64,000 nucleotides of DNA from positions 2,790,001 through 2,854,000 of the forward strand of contig LR134135.1 in assembly GCA_900635465.1 (NCBI GenBank), read 5' to 3'. The notes below the pieces were generated by a model. The model worked only from the letters and a program-made list of their open reading frames with translations. It was not told the DNA's origin and searched no databases. The stretch comes from Lelliottia amnigena. GTDB taxonomy: Bacteria > Pseudomonadota > Gammaproteobacteria > Enterobacterales > Enterobacteriaceae. Below, piece by piece: positions 49,337 to 57,754 of this stretch. How positions within the stretch are numbered: position 1 is the first letter of the stretch; each line of letters starts with the position of its first letter. The position numbers and the translations under genes were made by a program.

Positions 49337-49355
49337 ATGCTTTCCCCGCCACGCC
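49337..49355. other. Phage cos site
   Basis: On the minus strand the 19 bases read GGCG then GGCGGGGAAAGCA at the end, differing from the P2 cohesive end GGCGAGGCGGGGAAAGCAC in only two positions as I remember it. Position between Q and the replication genes is as in P2. The surrounding 49170-49560 has no convincing gene. Confidence 0.75.
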
Positions 49356-49510
49356 TGCACGCTTATCGGGTCGCTTTTAATGCAGGTGCATCAGGAGCCC
49401 CGTGCCACGCCAGCGCTGGCGCTGGTTGGCAAAACCGGAAATAAAAAACGAATGCAAACTCATGCACCTGTTGCATGCGCCGCTAAAAAACGAAGCAAGC
49501 ACGGATAAAT

Positions 49511-49546
49511 GGCATAAAAAAACCGGCATACAGTGTGCCGGTTTGG
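49511..49546 (-). terminator. Terminator at the end of the replication operon
   Basis: Stem AAACCGGCA/TGCCGGTTT with a run of seven A on the left, i.e. a T-run on the minus strand. It ends the leftward early operon just before cos. Confidence 0.7.
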
Positions 49547-49564
49547 GACGGGTTTTATGGCGGG

Positions 49565-49666
49565 TTACTGGCCGCGCAATGCGCCAATAACACTGTTGAG
49601 GCACATACTGGCAACAATCAGCAGAAAAATCGTAGTCCACGGATTTTCATAAACGAGAGATAACAT
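49565..49666 (-). CDS. Small single-span membrane protein
   Basis: 33 residues starting MLSLVYENPW with one hydrophobic helix (TIFLLIVASMCLNSVIG). AGGATC lies 11 nt upstream, a weak ribosome site. It is last in the leftward operon before the terminator. Unknown function. Confidence 0.4.
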   Translation of the reverse strand: MLSLVYENPWTTIFLLIVASMCLNSVIGALRGQ

Positions 49667-49682
49667 ATTGAAATAGATCCTA

Positions 49683-49874
49683 TTATTTGTGCATTCTGAT
49701 GTGGTTTAACAGGTGTTTAATAATGACCGTAAGCTCATCTTTACTGGCTTGCTCAACCATTTTTGCAGTGTAGCTTTCCACCTCACGGGAGCTCAGGTCG
49801 TTATTTGAGGCCATAACAGTCAATCTCTTTGCCCAGTTGGCAAACGGGTCTAACGATAAAACGGAATTTTGCAT
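49683..49874 (-). CDS. Small protein of unknown function in the P2 accessory hotspot
   Basis: 63 residues from the ATG at 49874, with GAGG 9 nt upstream. Mostly helical, charged, ending in IIKHLLNHIRMHK. Its ATG overlaps the ATG of the opposite-strand gene at 49873 (the two share CATG). No family recognised. Confidence 0.5.
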   Translation of the reverse strand: MQNSVLSLDPFANWAKRLTVMASNNDLSSREVESYTAKMVEQASKDELTVIIKHLLNHIRMHK

Positions 49875-50304
49875 GTCCAAAAACCTCGAATTATTTAACC
49901 AGCAGACGGCGGCAATCTTTGCGGTGTTATGGGATAACTTCCCCGTACCACAGGTTATTACCTACGAAAAATTTAACGCCGCACTACCTCATGACTACTT
50001 TGACCAACTTAACTCACCAGAAATGAAAGCACTCAATCAGTTACGTAGTGTGGTTGAGGGCACATTCACTTTTCTTAATGAAAACGGCTACATCCAGTAT
50101 GAGACAGACCATCAGACCTATTTTCGGGACGTGCGCCTGACCGAGAAAGCACTCGCTGTCCTCAACAAAAAACCTGATGCACTCGGCGGCAATGAAACGA
50201 TGGGCGATAAAATTATCAGCGCAGTGAAAGACGGGACGCCGGGAGTTATTGCCGGCGCGGTGACAAACCTGCTTTCCCTCGGTGTCAATCTGATAACCAG
50301 CTAA
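49873..50304 (+). CDS. Unknown protein with winged-helix-like N-part and hydrophobic C-terminus
   Basis: 143 residues from the ATG at 49873. The first ~100 residues are predominantly helical with a wing-like strand pair (GTFTFLNENGYIQYETDHQ), resembling a small winged helix. The C-terminus (GVIAGAVTNLLSLGVNLI) is a membrane-active or amphipathic segment. It lies between cos/Q and A, where P2 carries tin and old, and it is transcribed against the early operon. No family recognised; an exclusion or defence role is inference from place and shape only. Confidence 0.6.
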   Translation: MSKNLELFNQQTAAIFAVLWDNFPVPQVITYEKFNAALPHDYFDQLNSPEMKALNQLRSVVEGTFTFLNENGYIQYETDHQTYFRDVRLTEKALAVLNKKPDALGGNETMGDKIISAVKDGTPGVIAGAVTNLLSLGVNLITS

Positions 50305-50331
50305 CGCCTCGCCGGGCTCGTTGTTCAACGC

Positions 50332-50372
50332 CACCGGCACTGAAAGCGAGTTTCAGCACCGGCGACGTTTTA
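50332..50372 (+). terminator. Terminator after the hotspot gene
   Basis: Stem CCGG-ACTGAAA type (50333-50344) paired with TTTCAG-CACCGG (50351-50362), loop of a few bases, followed by GTTTT. It ends the plus-strand gene and separates it from the convergent operon. Confidence 0.6.
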
Positions 50373-50585
50373 CGGTCGCCGTGGTGGCGGCTGGATAACA
50401 TCTAATTTCGGGTTGCTGATGTCGTTAAATTTACGGTGATTATCCCGGACGACACCGGCACACCTGACCAGTTCGTCAGGCGTCAGATTCTCGTTAATCA
50501 TAATTTGCTGCAGGCGATGCACGACGGCCATCAGCTTGATACTTTTGGTTTTGTGCTGCGGTATCTCGCCTCGAACTACATGCAT
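50370..50585 (-). CDS. Small phage protein of unknown function
   Basis: 71 residues starting MHVVRGEIPQ, with a helical middle (LMAVVHRLQQIMINENLTPDEL, in part) and a Pro-rich end. The ATG lies just after the stop of the 57-residue gene. Downstream of A in the replication operon. No recognised family. Confidence 0.5.
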   Translation of the reverse strand: MHVVRGEIPQHKTKSIKLMAVVHRLQQIMINENLTPDELVRCAGVVRDNHRKFNDISNPKLDVIQPPPRRP

Positions 50586-50588
50586 CAG

Positions 50589-50762
50589 TCATCCCCCCCA
50601 TGCATCATGCCAGGCATCCGCAACACTTCGGCCAGAATCATAATCTTCTCTCCACGCATCCGCGTCAGAAGCGCTACCTCCGCGTAGCTCTGCATAATCC
50701 ATTAACTGCTCGTGCCACTCCTCAAAACTAGCGGCTCTCTTTGTTGATGCAAAATCAGCCAT
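50589..50762 (-). CDS. Small acidic phage protein
   Basis: 57 residues starting MADFASTKRA, with WHEQLMDYAELRGG and WREDYDSGRSVADAW. Strongly acidic and Trp-rich. It lies 11 bp after A on the same strand. Typical of small P2-like early genes of unknown role. Confidence 0.55.
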   Translation of the reverse strand: MADFASTKRAASFEEWHEQLMDYAELRGGSASDADAWREDYDSGRSVADAWHDAWGG

Positions 50763-50773
50763 TTAAATAACCC

Positions 50774-53056
50774 TTATTGGTTTGTTGAAAATCCTGGCCA
50801 CTCATCAGCAACCAGATATTTGAATTTTTTATCGCCATAAATAACCGATGCCCCACGCGCCAGCACGTCGAGCTCCCACCGTTCCGGCGTAATACCTTCC
50901 TGAGCCAAATCGAAACGAATTTTTGCGACGCGATCCCTTTCGGGTTTTGTCATCCTGGCTGATGGTGCCTGTTCGGCAGGTTTTAGCGGTGCTGCATTTC
51001 TTTGCTGACGATTTTTACGACGCGCCCCCACTTTTGACGCGGCTCTGAACACGCTCATCACCTCGGGGTCATCCCAGCCAATCACCCCGTTATCAATCAG
51101 ATTTAACACCGCTGCGGCTTGCTCTGACGGTGTGGGGGTCATAACTGGATCGCCACCGCCGGTGAGCTTTCCACAGTTATTGACAGGACTCCGAGGCGCG
51201 GCAGAGCCGCTTTTTAAAGTCAAAGGCTCAACGGCCAAAGCCTTTGGAACGATGCGCCAGTCTGCGGATCGCGTTATACGGATATGACCCGCGCCGAGGT
51301 GAGGGGCATAAATACCAACCACTCTCTCAATATCCTCCTCATAATCGTTGACCTCATCCGTCGCTTTACGGGCGACCCTGACGGCCTGAGCATCACGCGG
51401 CATATTTGCCCCACCCTGCGCGATGATATAGAGGTCAAACTCGCCCTCATCTGCAGCAGCTCGCGCGGCCTCGACCCTGTCGTCAAACTCGCTGGCAATA
51501 CTCACCCCGCGCGGCAGTTTGCGCAGTTCCCGGTAAGCGCCCATTGTCGGGAGGCCAATCGGTTTAAACTGAGGAATGCGCCACGTAGACGCCCATGCGG
51601 TGACCGCTGCAGCCGTGTCTTTCAGTGGCTTGCCGGTGTCGTGGTCGAGCTGGCCGTCGAGCGCGTAGCCGTCGATGTTTTTGGCAACGTATTTAGCGAT
51701 ATAACCCGCCGCGCCACCCTGATTAAGATGACGGGACTCAAAGCGCTGTTTTGCCGCACCCTTTTCGTGTCCGTCCTCTTTGAGTGCATAACGACGCATA
51801 ATTTCGTTGATAGTTTTACGCTGACCGGGTTTGCAAAACAGCATCATGTGCCAGTGTGGCGTACCGTCGTGATGAGGCTCGACAACCCGCATTCCGTAAA
51901 CCTCTAAATCGTTATCTTTGAAAGCAGTGCGCATCAGGCTCCATATTCGGCAGAGATAGCGCTGGCCGTCTTTGGGGGTGAATGCGGTATCGTTCCAGCC
52001 GTGATTGAGCTGAACCGTTTTGCTGTTGCCTTTGCCAACCTGACGAGTCGGGTGATACTTCGATGGTGTGGTCAGTGTGATAAACATCCCCACGTCGCCA
52101 ACGCTTGCCGCGTAGCGTTCAATCCCGGCGATAGTGTTCATCAGCTCCATTCGACGTATTTCAGGATTTGAAATGCTTCCCATAACCTTGCTAATAAGGT
52201 CGATTCGTTCGCCGGTAACTTTGTTTTCCAGCTCACAGGATTTGAGGTATTCGAGATTAGCCAGGCGGCGCGCGTGAACATCGCGGATCGCCATTTTGCT
52301 GGCGTAGGGTGAACGGTCTTTATTGACCTCACCGGCAGCAATTAGCAACGCCTCGCGCCATCGCATACGCTGCGCTTTGAGCTGGTTGACCCACCACTCA
52401 TCTTTAATCAGACGGGAGATAGCGGAAAATGCCTGTCGGATCGTCATCTGACCCTTACGGTATTTTTTCCAGTGCAAAGGGGTGAAGTTGAAAGCACGTG
52501 CAACACCGGCCACCTGACCATACAAATGCGCCTGCGCCTCGTCGGTAAAAAGGGTCTCTTTACCGCCGTGCGCCTCCGCCCAGGCGTCGCTCAGTTCCTC
52601 GTATTTGCTCCAGAGCTGTGAGGCAATTCGGGCTGAAAATTTCCTGAGCTCTTTGTCGCTCATATCAGGCAGGCGCGCATATTGGTCACGCTCGGACAAA
52701 AAGCCAATCGAGGCGGATTCATTCATCCCACACAGCTCGTTAACGCGCTCAAGACGCGGCAACAGCTTCCTCTCAAAAGTATTTTTCAGGAAATAGAGCG
52801 CACCGAGTGGGCTCTTAGTGCGGCGGATGAAGTTATAACGCGACGTAAACAGCGTTTGTAGGAAAAAAGGCAGCCGGTCAATTCGGTTTAAAACACCTTG
52901 CACCTGACGGAGTTCGGCACGTGTAAGGGGTCTGTCGCGGCCTATGGCCTCGCGGGGTTTATTCCACGAATAAGCACCGACGAAAGTATCACCGGTGCTT
53001 TTTGATAGTGGGGGTTGTGGCGAGGGGGCGACGCGCCCCCGATTCTCAGCGGCCAT
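50774..53056 (-). CDS. A: Replication initiator gpA (HUH endonuclease)
   Basis: 760 residues from the ATG at 53056 (P2 gpA 761); the frame is open to 53098 but this ATG overlaps the stop of the previous gene. The metal-binding HUH motif PHWH (His401, His403) and the two catalytic tyrosines YIAKYVAKN (Tyr452, Tyr456; Tyr450 and Tyr454 in P2) are intact. It nicks ori within its own gene for rolling-circle replication. Confidence 0.95.
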   Translation of the reverse strand: MAAENRGRVAPSPQPPLSKSTGDTFVGAYSWNKPREAIGRDRPLTRAELRQVQGVLNRIDRLPFFLQTLFTSRYNFIRRTKSPLGALYFLKNTFERKLLPRLERVNELCGMNESASIGFLSERDQYARLPDMSDKELRKFSARIASQLWSKYEELSDAWAEAHGGKETLFTDEAQAHLYGQVAGVARAFNFTPLHWKKYRKGQMTIRQAFSAISRLIKDEWWVNQLKAQRMRWREALLIAAGEVNKDRSPYASKMAIRDVHARRLANLEYLKSCELENKVTGERIDLISKVMGSISNPEIRRMELMNTIAGIERYAASVGDVGMFITLTTPSKYHPTRQVGKGNSKTVQLNHGWNDTAFTPKDGQRYLCRIWSLMRTAFKDNDLEVYGMRVVEPHHDGTPHWHMMLFCKPGQRKTINEIMRRYALKEDGHEKGAAKQRFESRHLNQGGAAGYIAKYVAKNIDGYALDGQLDHDTGKPLKDTAAAVTAWASTWRIPQFKPIGLPTMGAYRELRKLPRGVSIASEFDDRVEAARAAADEGEFDLYIIAQGGANMPRDAQAVRVARKATDEVNDYEEDIERVVGIYAPHLGAGHIRITRSADWRIVPKALAVEPLTLKSGSAAPRSPVNNCGKLTGGGDPVMTPTPSEQAAAVLNLIDNGVIGWDDPEVMSVFRAASKVGARRKNRQQRNAAPLKPAEQAPSARMTKPERDRVAKIRFDLAQEGITPERWELDVLARGASVIYGDKKFKYLVADEWPGFSTNQ
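51177..51206 (-). other. P2-type replication origin inside gene A
   Basis: On the minus strand: GCGCCTCGGAGTCCTGTCAA, the sequence I remember as the P2 ori cleavage region, followed by TAACTG. It is within the 3' third of A as in P2. Preservation in codons under coding constraint does not prove function. Confidence 0.6.
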
Positions 53057-53321
53057 TAGCAGTGAATGCTTCCAGACATTTGTGTCCCAACTGCTCAACC
53101 TGCTTTTCTAAATCCGAAAACTGACGAGCTTCACCGGTTAGAAGGGTATGCAAAATCAGGCCAGAAACGAGCTTAGGAATCGTTGGATAAAAGCCCACGA
53201 TATCAAGCCACTCTTTACCGGCACTCTTTCCAGATTTAGCGATTTTCTTTTCCTGCAAAATAAATTGGAATTGATCGCTGGTAATTACGAATTTATTTCC
53301 GATAACGATATGAATGCTCAT
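53046..53321 (-). CDS. DUF5405-like phage protein
   Basis: 91 residues starting MSIHIVIGNKFVITSDQF. The IGNKxVITSDQ start and the mid GFYPTIPKLVSGLI fit small P2-family proteins grouped as DUF5405. It overlaps the start of A by 11 bp. Role unknown. Confidence 0.65.
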   Translation of the reverse strand: MSIHIVIGNKFVITSDQFQFILQEKKIAKSGKSAGKEWLDIVGFYPTIPKLVSGLILHTLLTGEARQFSDLEKQVEQLGHKCLEAFTANGR

Positions 53322-53342
53322 AAAAAAACCACCTTAACAATA

Positions 53343-53567
53343 TTAAAGACAAACTACCTTTAAACCTTCACTCGTAATGCAAAACCCACCATCCACTTCA
53401 ATTACATATCCACGACCAACCATGCCTAGATAGGCTTTACTCACTTTAGAGGGGCACGTTCTAAACAATCCTTTAGTAATGTATAAAGGGGTTAGTAAGT
53501 GGAGTTTTTTAAGCAACACAATTTGAAAGTCAGTTAGTTTTTTTCCAGAACGTTTAATTTGAGTCAT
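53343..53567 (-). CDS. Small phage protein, possible winged helix
   Basis: 74 residues. TDFQIVLLKKLHLLTPLYI, SKVSKAYLGMVGRGYV and VDGGFCITSEGLKV give helix-helix-wing order typical of a small DNA-binding winged helix. Unknown family; in the early operon between DUF5405- and DUF2732-like genes. Confidence 0.5.
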   Translation of the reverse strand: MTQIKRSGKKLTDFQIVLLKKLHLLTPLYITKGLFRTCPSKVSKAYLGMVGRGYVIEVDGGFCITSEGLKVVCL

Positions 53568-53569
53568 AA

Positions 53570-53791
53570 TTAAAAACCATTACTTCCTAAAATATCATTG
53601 TGAATCTTTGCTGATTCCTGCCCCAACAGCTCGATGATTTCAGTCCGATTCATTTCAGACTTGCAAATGTGAGCTATCAAAGAATCAAGCGCCGACGCGA
53701 AACGGGTCGCCGTGACTAGCTGCGCCTCAACTGCAGCCTGTTCCAACAGAGCTTTCATATTGCTGGGAGGTGCTGATAATTCTTTTTCCAT
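53570..53791 (-). CDS. DUF2732-like phage protein
   Basis: 73 residues with [20 protein letters not shown] and [12 protein letters not shown], matching the P2-like small proteins grouped as DUF2732. Early operon. Role unknown. Confidence 0.6.
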   Translation of the reverse strand: MEKELSAPPSNMKALLEQAAVEAQLVTATRFASALDSLIAHICKSEMNRTEIIELLGQESAKIHNDILGSNGF

Positions 53792-53855
53792 TTACCCGGC
53801 TCCAGACAAAAAGATGCCCCGCACATTCAAGTGCGTGAAATGTTCGACTAGTTAA

Positions 53856-54356
53856 TTAATGCAAATATTGCTCAGGCTTAACCGAGGTTAAAATAGTTGG
53901 GGCATACTCAAACAAGCTGAATAATTCACGGAGCGCGCGGAATAATTTCTCACGCCAATAACAAGAATCTTCATCAATGCGCCAGTAAGGCTGATTAAAT
54001 TCGACCTCGCTTAAACCAGCATGAAGGAATAAAGCGCGACGCTGACCCACTGACAAAAAACTAATATAAGCCGACTCAGAAGCGCCAACCTGCCGACGTT
54101 TCGAAAATGCGGCTCGCAATTCATCAATACCACAAGCCAGACGCTCACGGTCTACATCATTCATTTCCTCAAAGCGCATAGTTGCATGACGCTGTTTTAA
54201 CTGAGCATGAAAACATACTGTCAGGCGATCACGTTCCATCATCTGATTATAAAAATCGCAAGTATCCTGCCAGCGGGGAAGCGCAAGATGTTTACCAATT
54301 ACAACGCGAAGTGATTGAGGTTGTTTTTGGACCAGCGCAAGAGTCATAACCGACAT
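53856..54356 (-). CDS. B: Phage replication protein gpB
   Basis: 166 residues, the P2 gpB length. FYNQMMERDRLTVCFHAQL and MRFEEMNDVDRERL are the parts I recognise. In P2 gpB recruits host DnaB for lagging-strand synthesis. It ends 65 bp before the DUF2732-like gene. Confidence 0.8.
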   Translation of the reverse strand: MSVMTLALVQKQPQSLRVVIGKHLALPRWQDTCDFYNQMMERDRLTVCFHAQLKQRHATMRFEEMNDVDRERLACGIDELRAAFSKRRQVGASESAYISFLSVGQRRALFLHAGLSEVEFNQPYWRIDEDSCYWREKLFRALRELFSLFEYAPTILTSVKPEQYLH

Positions 54357-54526
54357 AGGGATAACCCTCTTGATTTAAAGATGCGTTTCGCGGTGGCAAA
54401 AATGCCAGGCTTGCGGGTTCTAATAATAACGCCCTGACGTCCACGGCCATGAGTGATCGTGAAGTTAATCGACACAGGGCTTTCATTACGGAGCAACTGG
54501 GCAATACAACGTGGCTCGGTCATCAT
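54344..54526 (-). CDS. Fil-like small phage protein
   Basis: 60 residues from the ATG at 54526 (MMTEPRCIAQLL); the longer frame to 54616 only extends over cox. GRGRQGVIIRTRKPGIFATAKR resembles, in part, the Fil family of P2/186-like phages, which causes filamentation in 186. It overlaps cox by 4 bp. The family call is tentative. Confidence 0.55.
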   Translation of the reverse strand: MMTEPRCIAQLLRNESPVSINFTITHGRGRQGVIIRTRKPGIFATAKRIFKSRGLSLCRL

Positions 54527-54798
54527 TTGGGCTCCCCCAAACCAAGCCACATAAGCCACCCTTCGCGAATTTCTTTCGGGCGGCTTTCGTAGGCAAGTTT
54601 CATCCCATTGTTCCATGCAGGGAGGTACACCCAGAACTCCCCCGCCCTGCCAGAAGTTGATTGCGGGTCAGTCATTTCAATTACTGGCAACTTCCCTTTC
54701 TCAATCATTCCACGCACCGCTGCAGGTGTCTTGCCGATGAGTTTGGCAAACTCAGGGTAGGGAACTGCATCACTAGTACTGACAACTTGTTTGATCAT
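54523..54798 (-). CDS. cox: Excisionase and early-lytic regulator Cox
   Basis: 91 residues from the ATG at 54798, the P2 Cox length. The winged helix reads PYPEFAKLIGKTPAAVRGMI, and the C-terminus WLMWLGLGEPK is diagnostic. Cox blocks the repressor promoter Pc and directs excision. First gene of the early operon, divergent from C. Confidence 0.95.
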   Translation of the reverse strand: MIKQVVSTSDAVPYPEFAKLIGKTPAAVRGMIEKGKLPVIEMTDPQSTSGRAGEFWVYLPAWNNGMKLAYESRPKEIREGWLMWLGLGEPK

Positions 54799-54919
54799 CT
54801 GATAACCTTTCATCTAGATCTAACCAATGGGCTTCAATGTTCTCTAATGTTTCCAAGTGAACTTAGAGTAACTTGAATCACAATAGAACATTTCGTAAAT
54901 ATTAGAGGATCTTGAAAAC
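54799..54919. promoter_or_regulatory. Pe-Pc lysis-lysogeny switch region
   Basis: 121 bp between divergent cox and C, AT-rich. CTCTAATGTTT at 54841-54851 recurs inverted as AAATATTAGAG at 54896-54906, and AATGTTCT recurs inverted as AGAACATT nearby. These are good candidates for C or Cox binding sites. Confidence 0.5.
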
Positions 54920-55219
54920 ATGTCAACAGCAATCAGTGAGAAGCTGGCGCTTATAAGGGAGTCAGAAAGGCTGAATCGGAAGCAATTTGCTGAAATTACA
55001 GGAGTTCCTTACAGCTCCTTAACTTACTATGAAAGTGGAAGGACTGTTCCGCCGACAGATGTAACGATGAAAATCCTTCAAAACCCCCGCTTTAGTAAAT
55101 ACACCTTGTGGTTTATGACTGAACAAATATCACCAGAATCCGGGCAGATTGCACCGGCACTCGCACACTTTGGGCAAGAAACAACAAACTTGCCGCACTC
55201 AGACCAAAAGACTGGTTAA
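54920..55219 (+). CDS. C: P2-type immunity repressor C
   Basis: 99 residues, same length as P2 C. HTH segment RKQFAEITGVPYSSLTYYES and the conserved end SGQIAPALAHFGQ are clear. It holds Pe off and maintains lysogeny. Intact. Confidence 0.95.
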   Translation: MSTAISEKLALIRESERLNRKQFAEITGVPYSSLTYYESGRTVPPTDVTMKILQNPRFSKYTLWFMTEQISPESGQIAPALAHFGQETTNLPHSDQKTG

Positions 55220-55333
55220 CGCTTCATCGCAGGTACATTTTTGAAAAGTGCTTAATACTGGCCGAAAAGTACCCAGCATTTAAAAACAAGCAGTTAGCAA
55301 CAAAGAGTAAACATACCTTCGGAGGGTTTTCTT

Positions 55334-56347
55334 ATGACAATTAAGAAACTCGATGATGGTCGATATGAAGTGGACATTAGACCTGCAGGGCGCAACGGAA
55401 AGCGCATCCGCAGGAAGTTCGAAAAGAAAAGCGAAGCTATCGCTTTCGAGAAACATACGCAGTACAACCATCACAACAAAGAATGGTTAGCGAAACCGAC
55501 TGATAAGCGGCATCTGTCGGAACTGACAAAAATTTGGTGGGAGTTGAAAGGCAAACATGAGACTCACGGTCGAGATTACCTGGGCAAGATTGAGCTGTTT
55601 ACCAAGATAACCAGTGACCCATGTGCTTTTCAGATTACAAAATCATTGATAAGCCAATACAGCACTGTGCGGCGTTCTCAAGGCATCAAGCCATCGAGTA
55701 TAAATCGTGATTTAACGTGTCTTAGCGGGATGTTTACTGCATTGATAGATGCGGAGCTATTTTTCGGGGAGCATCCTTTCCGGGGCCTGAAAAGGTTGAA
55801 GGAAGATAAACCGGAAACTGGATATCTCACGCAAGAAGAGATCGCCGAGCTCCTGTCTAAAGTAGACGGAGATAATAAAAAAATTGCGATTCTTTGCCTT
55901 AGCACCGGCGCGAGATGGAGTGAGGCGGCAAAACTGAAAGCGGAAAACATCATCCAAAATCGCGTCACGTTCGTTAAGACAAAGACCAACAAGCCGCGAA
56001 CCGTTCCGATATCAGAGGAGCTGGCAACAATGATCACTGCAGGTAAGCGTGGCTTTCTGTTCACTGACGCTAACTATCCAGCGTTCAGACGGCTAATGAA
56101 GGAGTTGAAACCGGACCTGCCACCGGGTCAGGCAACGCACGCATTGCGTCACAGCTTTGCCACTCACTTTATGATTAACGGGGGCAGCATTATCACGCTT
56201 CAACGGATTCTCGGGCATTCACGAATTGAGCAAACAATGACGTATGCACATTTCGCCCCTGAATACCTGCAGGACGCGATAACGCTCAATCCTTTACGCG
56301 GTGGCACGGACGCTCAGAGTGTCCACACAGTGTCCACGCTTGAGTGA
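55334..56347 (+). CDS. int: P2-type tyrosine integrase
   Basis: 337 residues (P2 Int 337). Catalytic residues: Arg194 (STGARWSE), His269 and Arg272 (HALRHS), His295 (LGHS), Tyr304 (MTYAHF). An N-terminal AP2-like arm-binding domain precedes a SAM-like core-binding domain. It is adjacent to attR, as expected. Confidence 0.95.
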   Translation: MTIKKLDDGRYEVDIRPAGRNGKRIRRKFEKKSEAIAFEKHTQYNHHNKEWLAKPTDKRHLSELTKIWWELKGKHETHGRDYLGKIELFTKITSDPCAFQITKSLISQYSTVRRSQGIKPSSINRDLTCLSGMFTALIDAELFFGEHPFRGLKRLKEDKPETGYLTQEEIAELLSKVDGDNKKIAILCLSTGARWSEAAKLKAENIIQNRVTFVKTKTNKPRTVPISEELATMITAGKRGFLFTDANYPAFRRLMKELKPDLPPGQATHALRHSFATHFMINGGSIITLQRILGHSRIEQTMTYAHFAPEYLQDAITLNPLRGGTDAQSVHTVSTLE

Positions 56348-56413
56348 TTTATAGTGGTTTTCAGTGGTCTTGTGTGCCGTGCAAACCCGCATTGCACCGC
56401 TGAAAGCCCCTGT

Positions 56414-56452
56414 TGTAAGGGCGTATAAACGCCCTTACGCAGGCTTATTTTT
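56414..56452. other. Right prophage attachment site (P2-type att core) and int terminator
   Basis: CCCTTACGCAGGCTTATTTTTT matches the cyaR terminator copy at 31805-31831 (here given in the pieces CCCTTACGCAGG and CTTATTTTTT). With upstream GTAAGGGCG it forms a terminator stem-loop 70 bp past int. Confidence 0.8.
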
Positions 56453-56680
56453 TGTTTTAACCAAATGACATACATGGTCTTTTCCATCAATTTATCCGCA
56501 TTGACCATATCAATACGTAAAGCCTCGCTCATGCGGGGCTTTTGTTTGTACTGACGCTGGTAGGTAAACCCCATTTAGTCCACAGGGCATGCTTCGACCC
56601 GTTGAACTCACACCACGAAGCGGACGAACTGGGGCTAAGCTAAAGGCCTGCTAAGCGCTGTGAGTTCAACCTCATCGGAT
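56453..56680. other. Right att arm, homologous to 31833-32010
   Basis: Contains the same stem (AAAGCCTCGC/GCGGGGCTTTT) and CATGCTTC as the left arm, diverged by about a quarter. It ends in a copy of the island repeat (CTCCTGGCACTC). No gene. Confidence 0.5.
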
Positions 56681-57430
56681 TCAGCTCCTGGCACTCAGGT
56701 CTTCGCGAGTTGGACCTTGAAAGTAGATGCTACTTATATGGCAACTGCGCGGTTGAGTTAGTACAAAACGAATCGTTTCCCAGATCGATCGCCCGTTCAT
56801 CAGACGTTCCCCCATTCTGGATTGACTATCAACAAACGTCTCCAACCCTGTAAGCTCAAAATCCGGTGGATACAGGCCGGTCACACGGATGTTTTCTTCA
56901 GACAGTTGCTGTGACAGTTTAGAAGTAAACCCGCTCAGCCCGTGTTTGCTCGCGAAAAAGGCGGGATGCGCAATTGAATCCGTAAAATTCGGGATCCCGC
57001 ATGAAGATATAATTGAGATGATATCAGCACTGTCTGAACGTCTTAATCCAGGCAGCAACGCCTGAGTCAGTAGAATCGAACCTGTGAGCCCCGAACTGAC
57101 GGTATTGATAATTTCTGTGTCAGGCTGATCGTCTAATCTCCCTGACAACCACTGAGCAGCATTGAGGATTAAAATGTCTATGGGCTTGTCTGCAGTTAAC
57201 AGCTGTGAAGAAAGCTGAGCAACCGATTCATGTCGGGTTAAATCACAGATATACCCTTTTGCAATGCCGCTCTCAGCGGCAATGATGCTGCAGGTTTTTT
57301 GAATATCATCATCCCGTCGCGCGCAAAAATCCACCTCGACACCCTCTCGTGCCAACCACACGCACAGCGCCTGACCAAATCCCCCGCCTCCACCAGTAAT
57401 AACCGCTCTTTTACCTCTCAGCATCTTCAT
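56681..57430 (-). CDS. SDR-family protein lacking the catalytic tyrosine
   Basis: 249 residues. The NAD(P) site TGGGGGFG (12-19), an altered LNAA (89-92) for NNAG, and Ser142/143 are present. At the YxxxK position the sequence is PAFFASK, so residue 158 is Phe while Lys162 remains. It may be inactive or act by a different mechanism. First gene of the second cargo block. Confidence 0.8.
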   Translation of the reverse strand: MKMLRGKRAVITGGGGGFGQALCVWLAREGVEVDFCARRDDDIQKTCSIIAAESGIAKGYICDLTRHESVAQLSSQLLTADKPIDILILNAAQWLSGRLDDQPDTEIINTVSSGLTGSILLTQALLPGLRRSDSADIISIISSCGIPNFTDSIAHPAFFASKHGLSGFTSKLSQQLSEENIRVTGLYPPDFELTGLETFVDSQSRMGERLMNGRSIWETIRFVLTQPRSCHISSIYFQGPTREDLSARS

Positions 57431-57754
57431 GCATCCTTTTCTTAGTTACTTTGTGTGGATGTAGATATACATGAGGAGGTGGAGTGACATCTTTCAGTTA
57501 GTGCCCTTTTTACATGCGGAATATGAATAAGCGGCACTGCAAACTGTTTAATAGCGTACCGGGGGGGCAGTCACTTCTGCTCCTGGCACGAAGCGGACGA
57601 TCTGCTGGAGCCGAAGGTCTGCAATGAGCGAGGAGCGGAAGTATTAAAAAGATATGGAACTGAAACCGATGTCCTCGCAGAGTAACAATGCTGACAGTAA
57701 TTGAGGATGGCATATACTGCTTAGATAAATGAAGGTGGCGTATCCCTTCTTCAT
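57431..57754. other. Gap containing a copy of the island repeat
   Basis: No gene in 320 bp. 57575-57645 carries CTCCTGGCAC, GAAGCGGA and ATGAGCGAGGAGCGG, closely related to 31975-32010 and to the sequences before each ogr. Confidence 0.4.

Noticed and set aside
49182..49508. 108-codon open frame across the cos region
   Set aside because: It runs through the cos site, has biased Arg/Ala content typical of a GC-rich shadow frame and no ribosome site.
36376..56347. Retron, CRISPR array or known restriction system in the prophage
   Set aside because: No reverse transcriptase, no regularly spaced repeats and no methylase or restriction genes are present.
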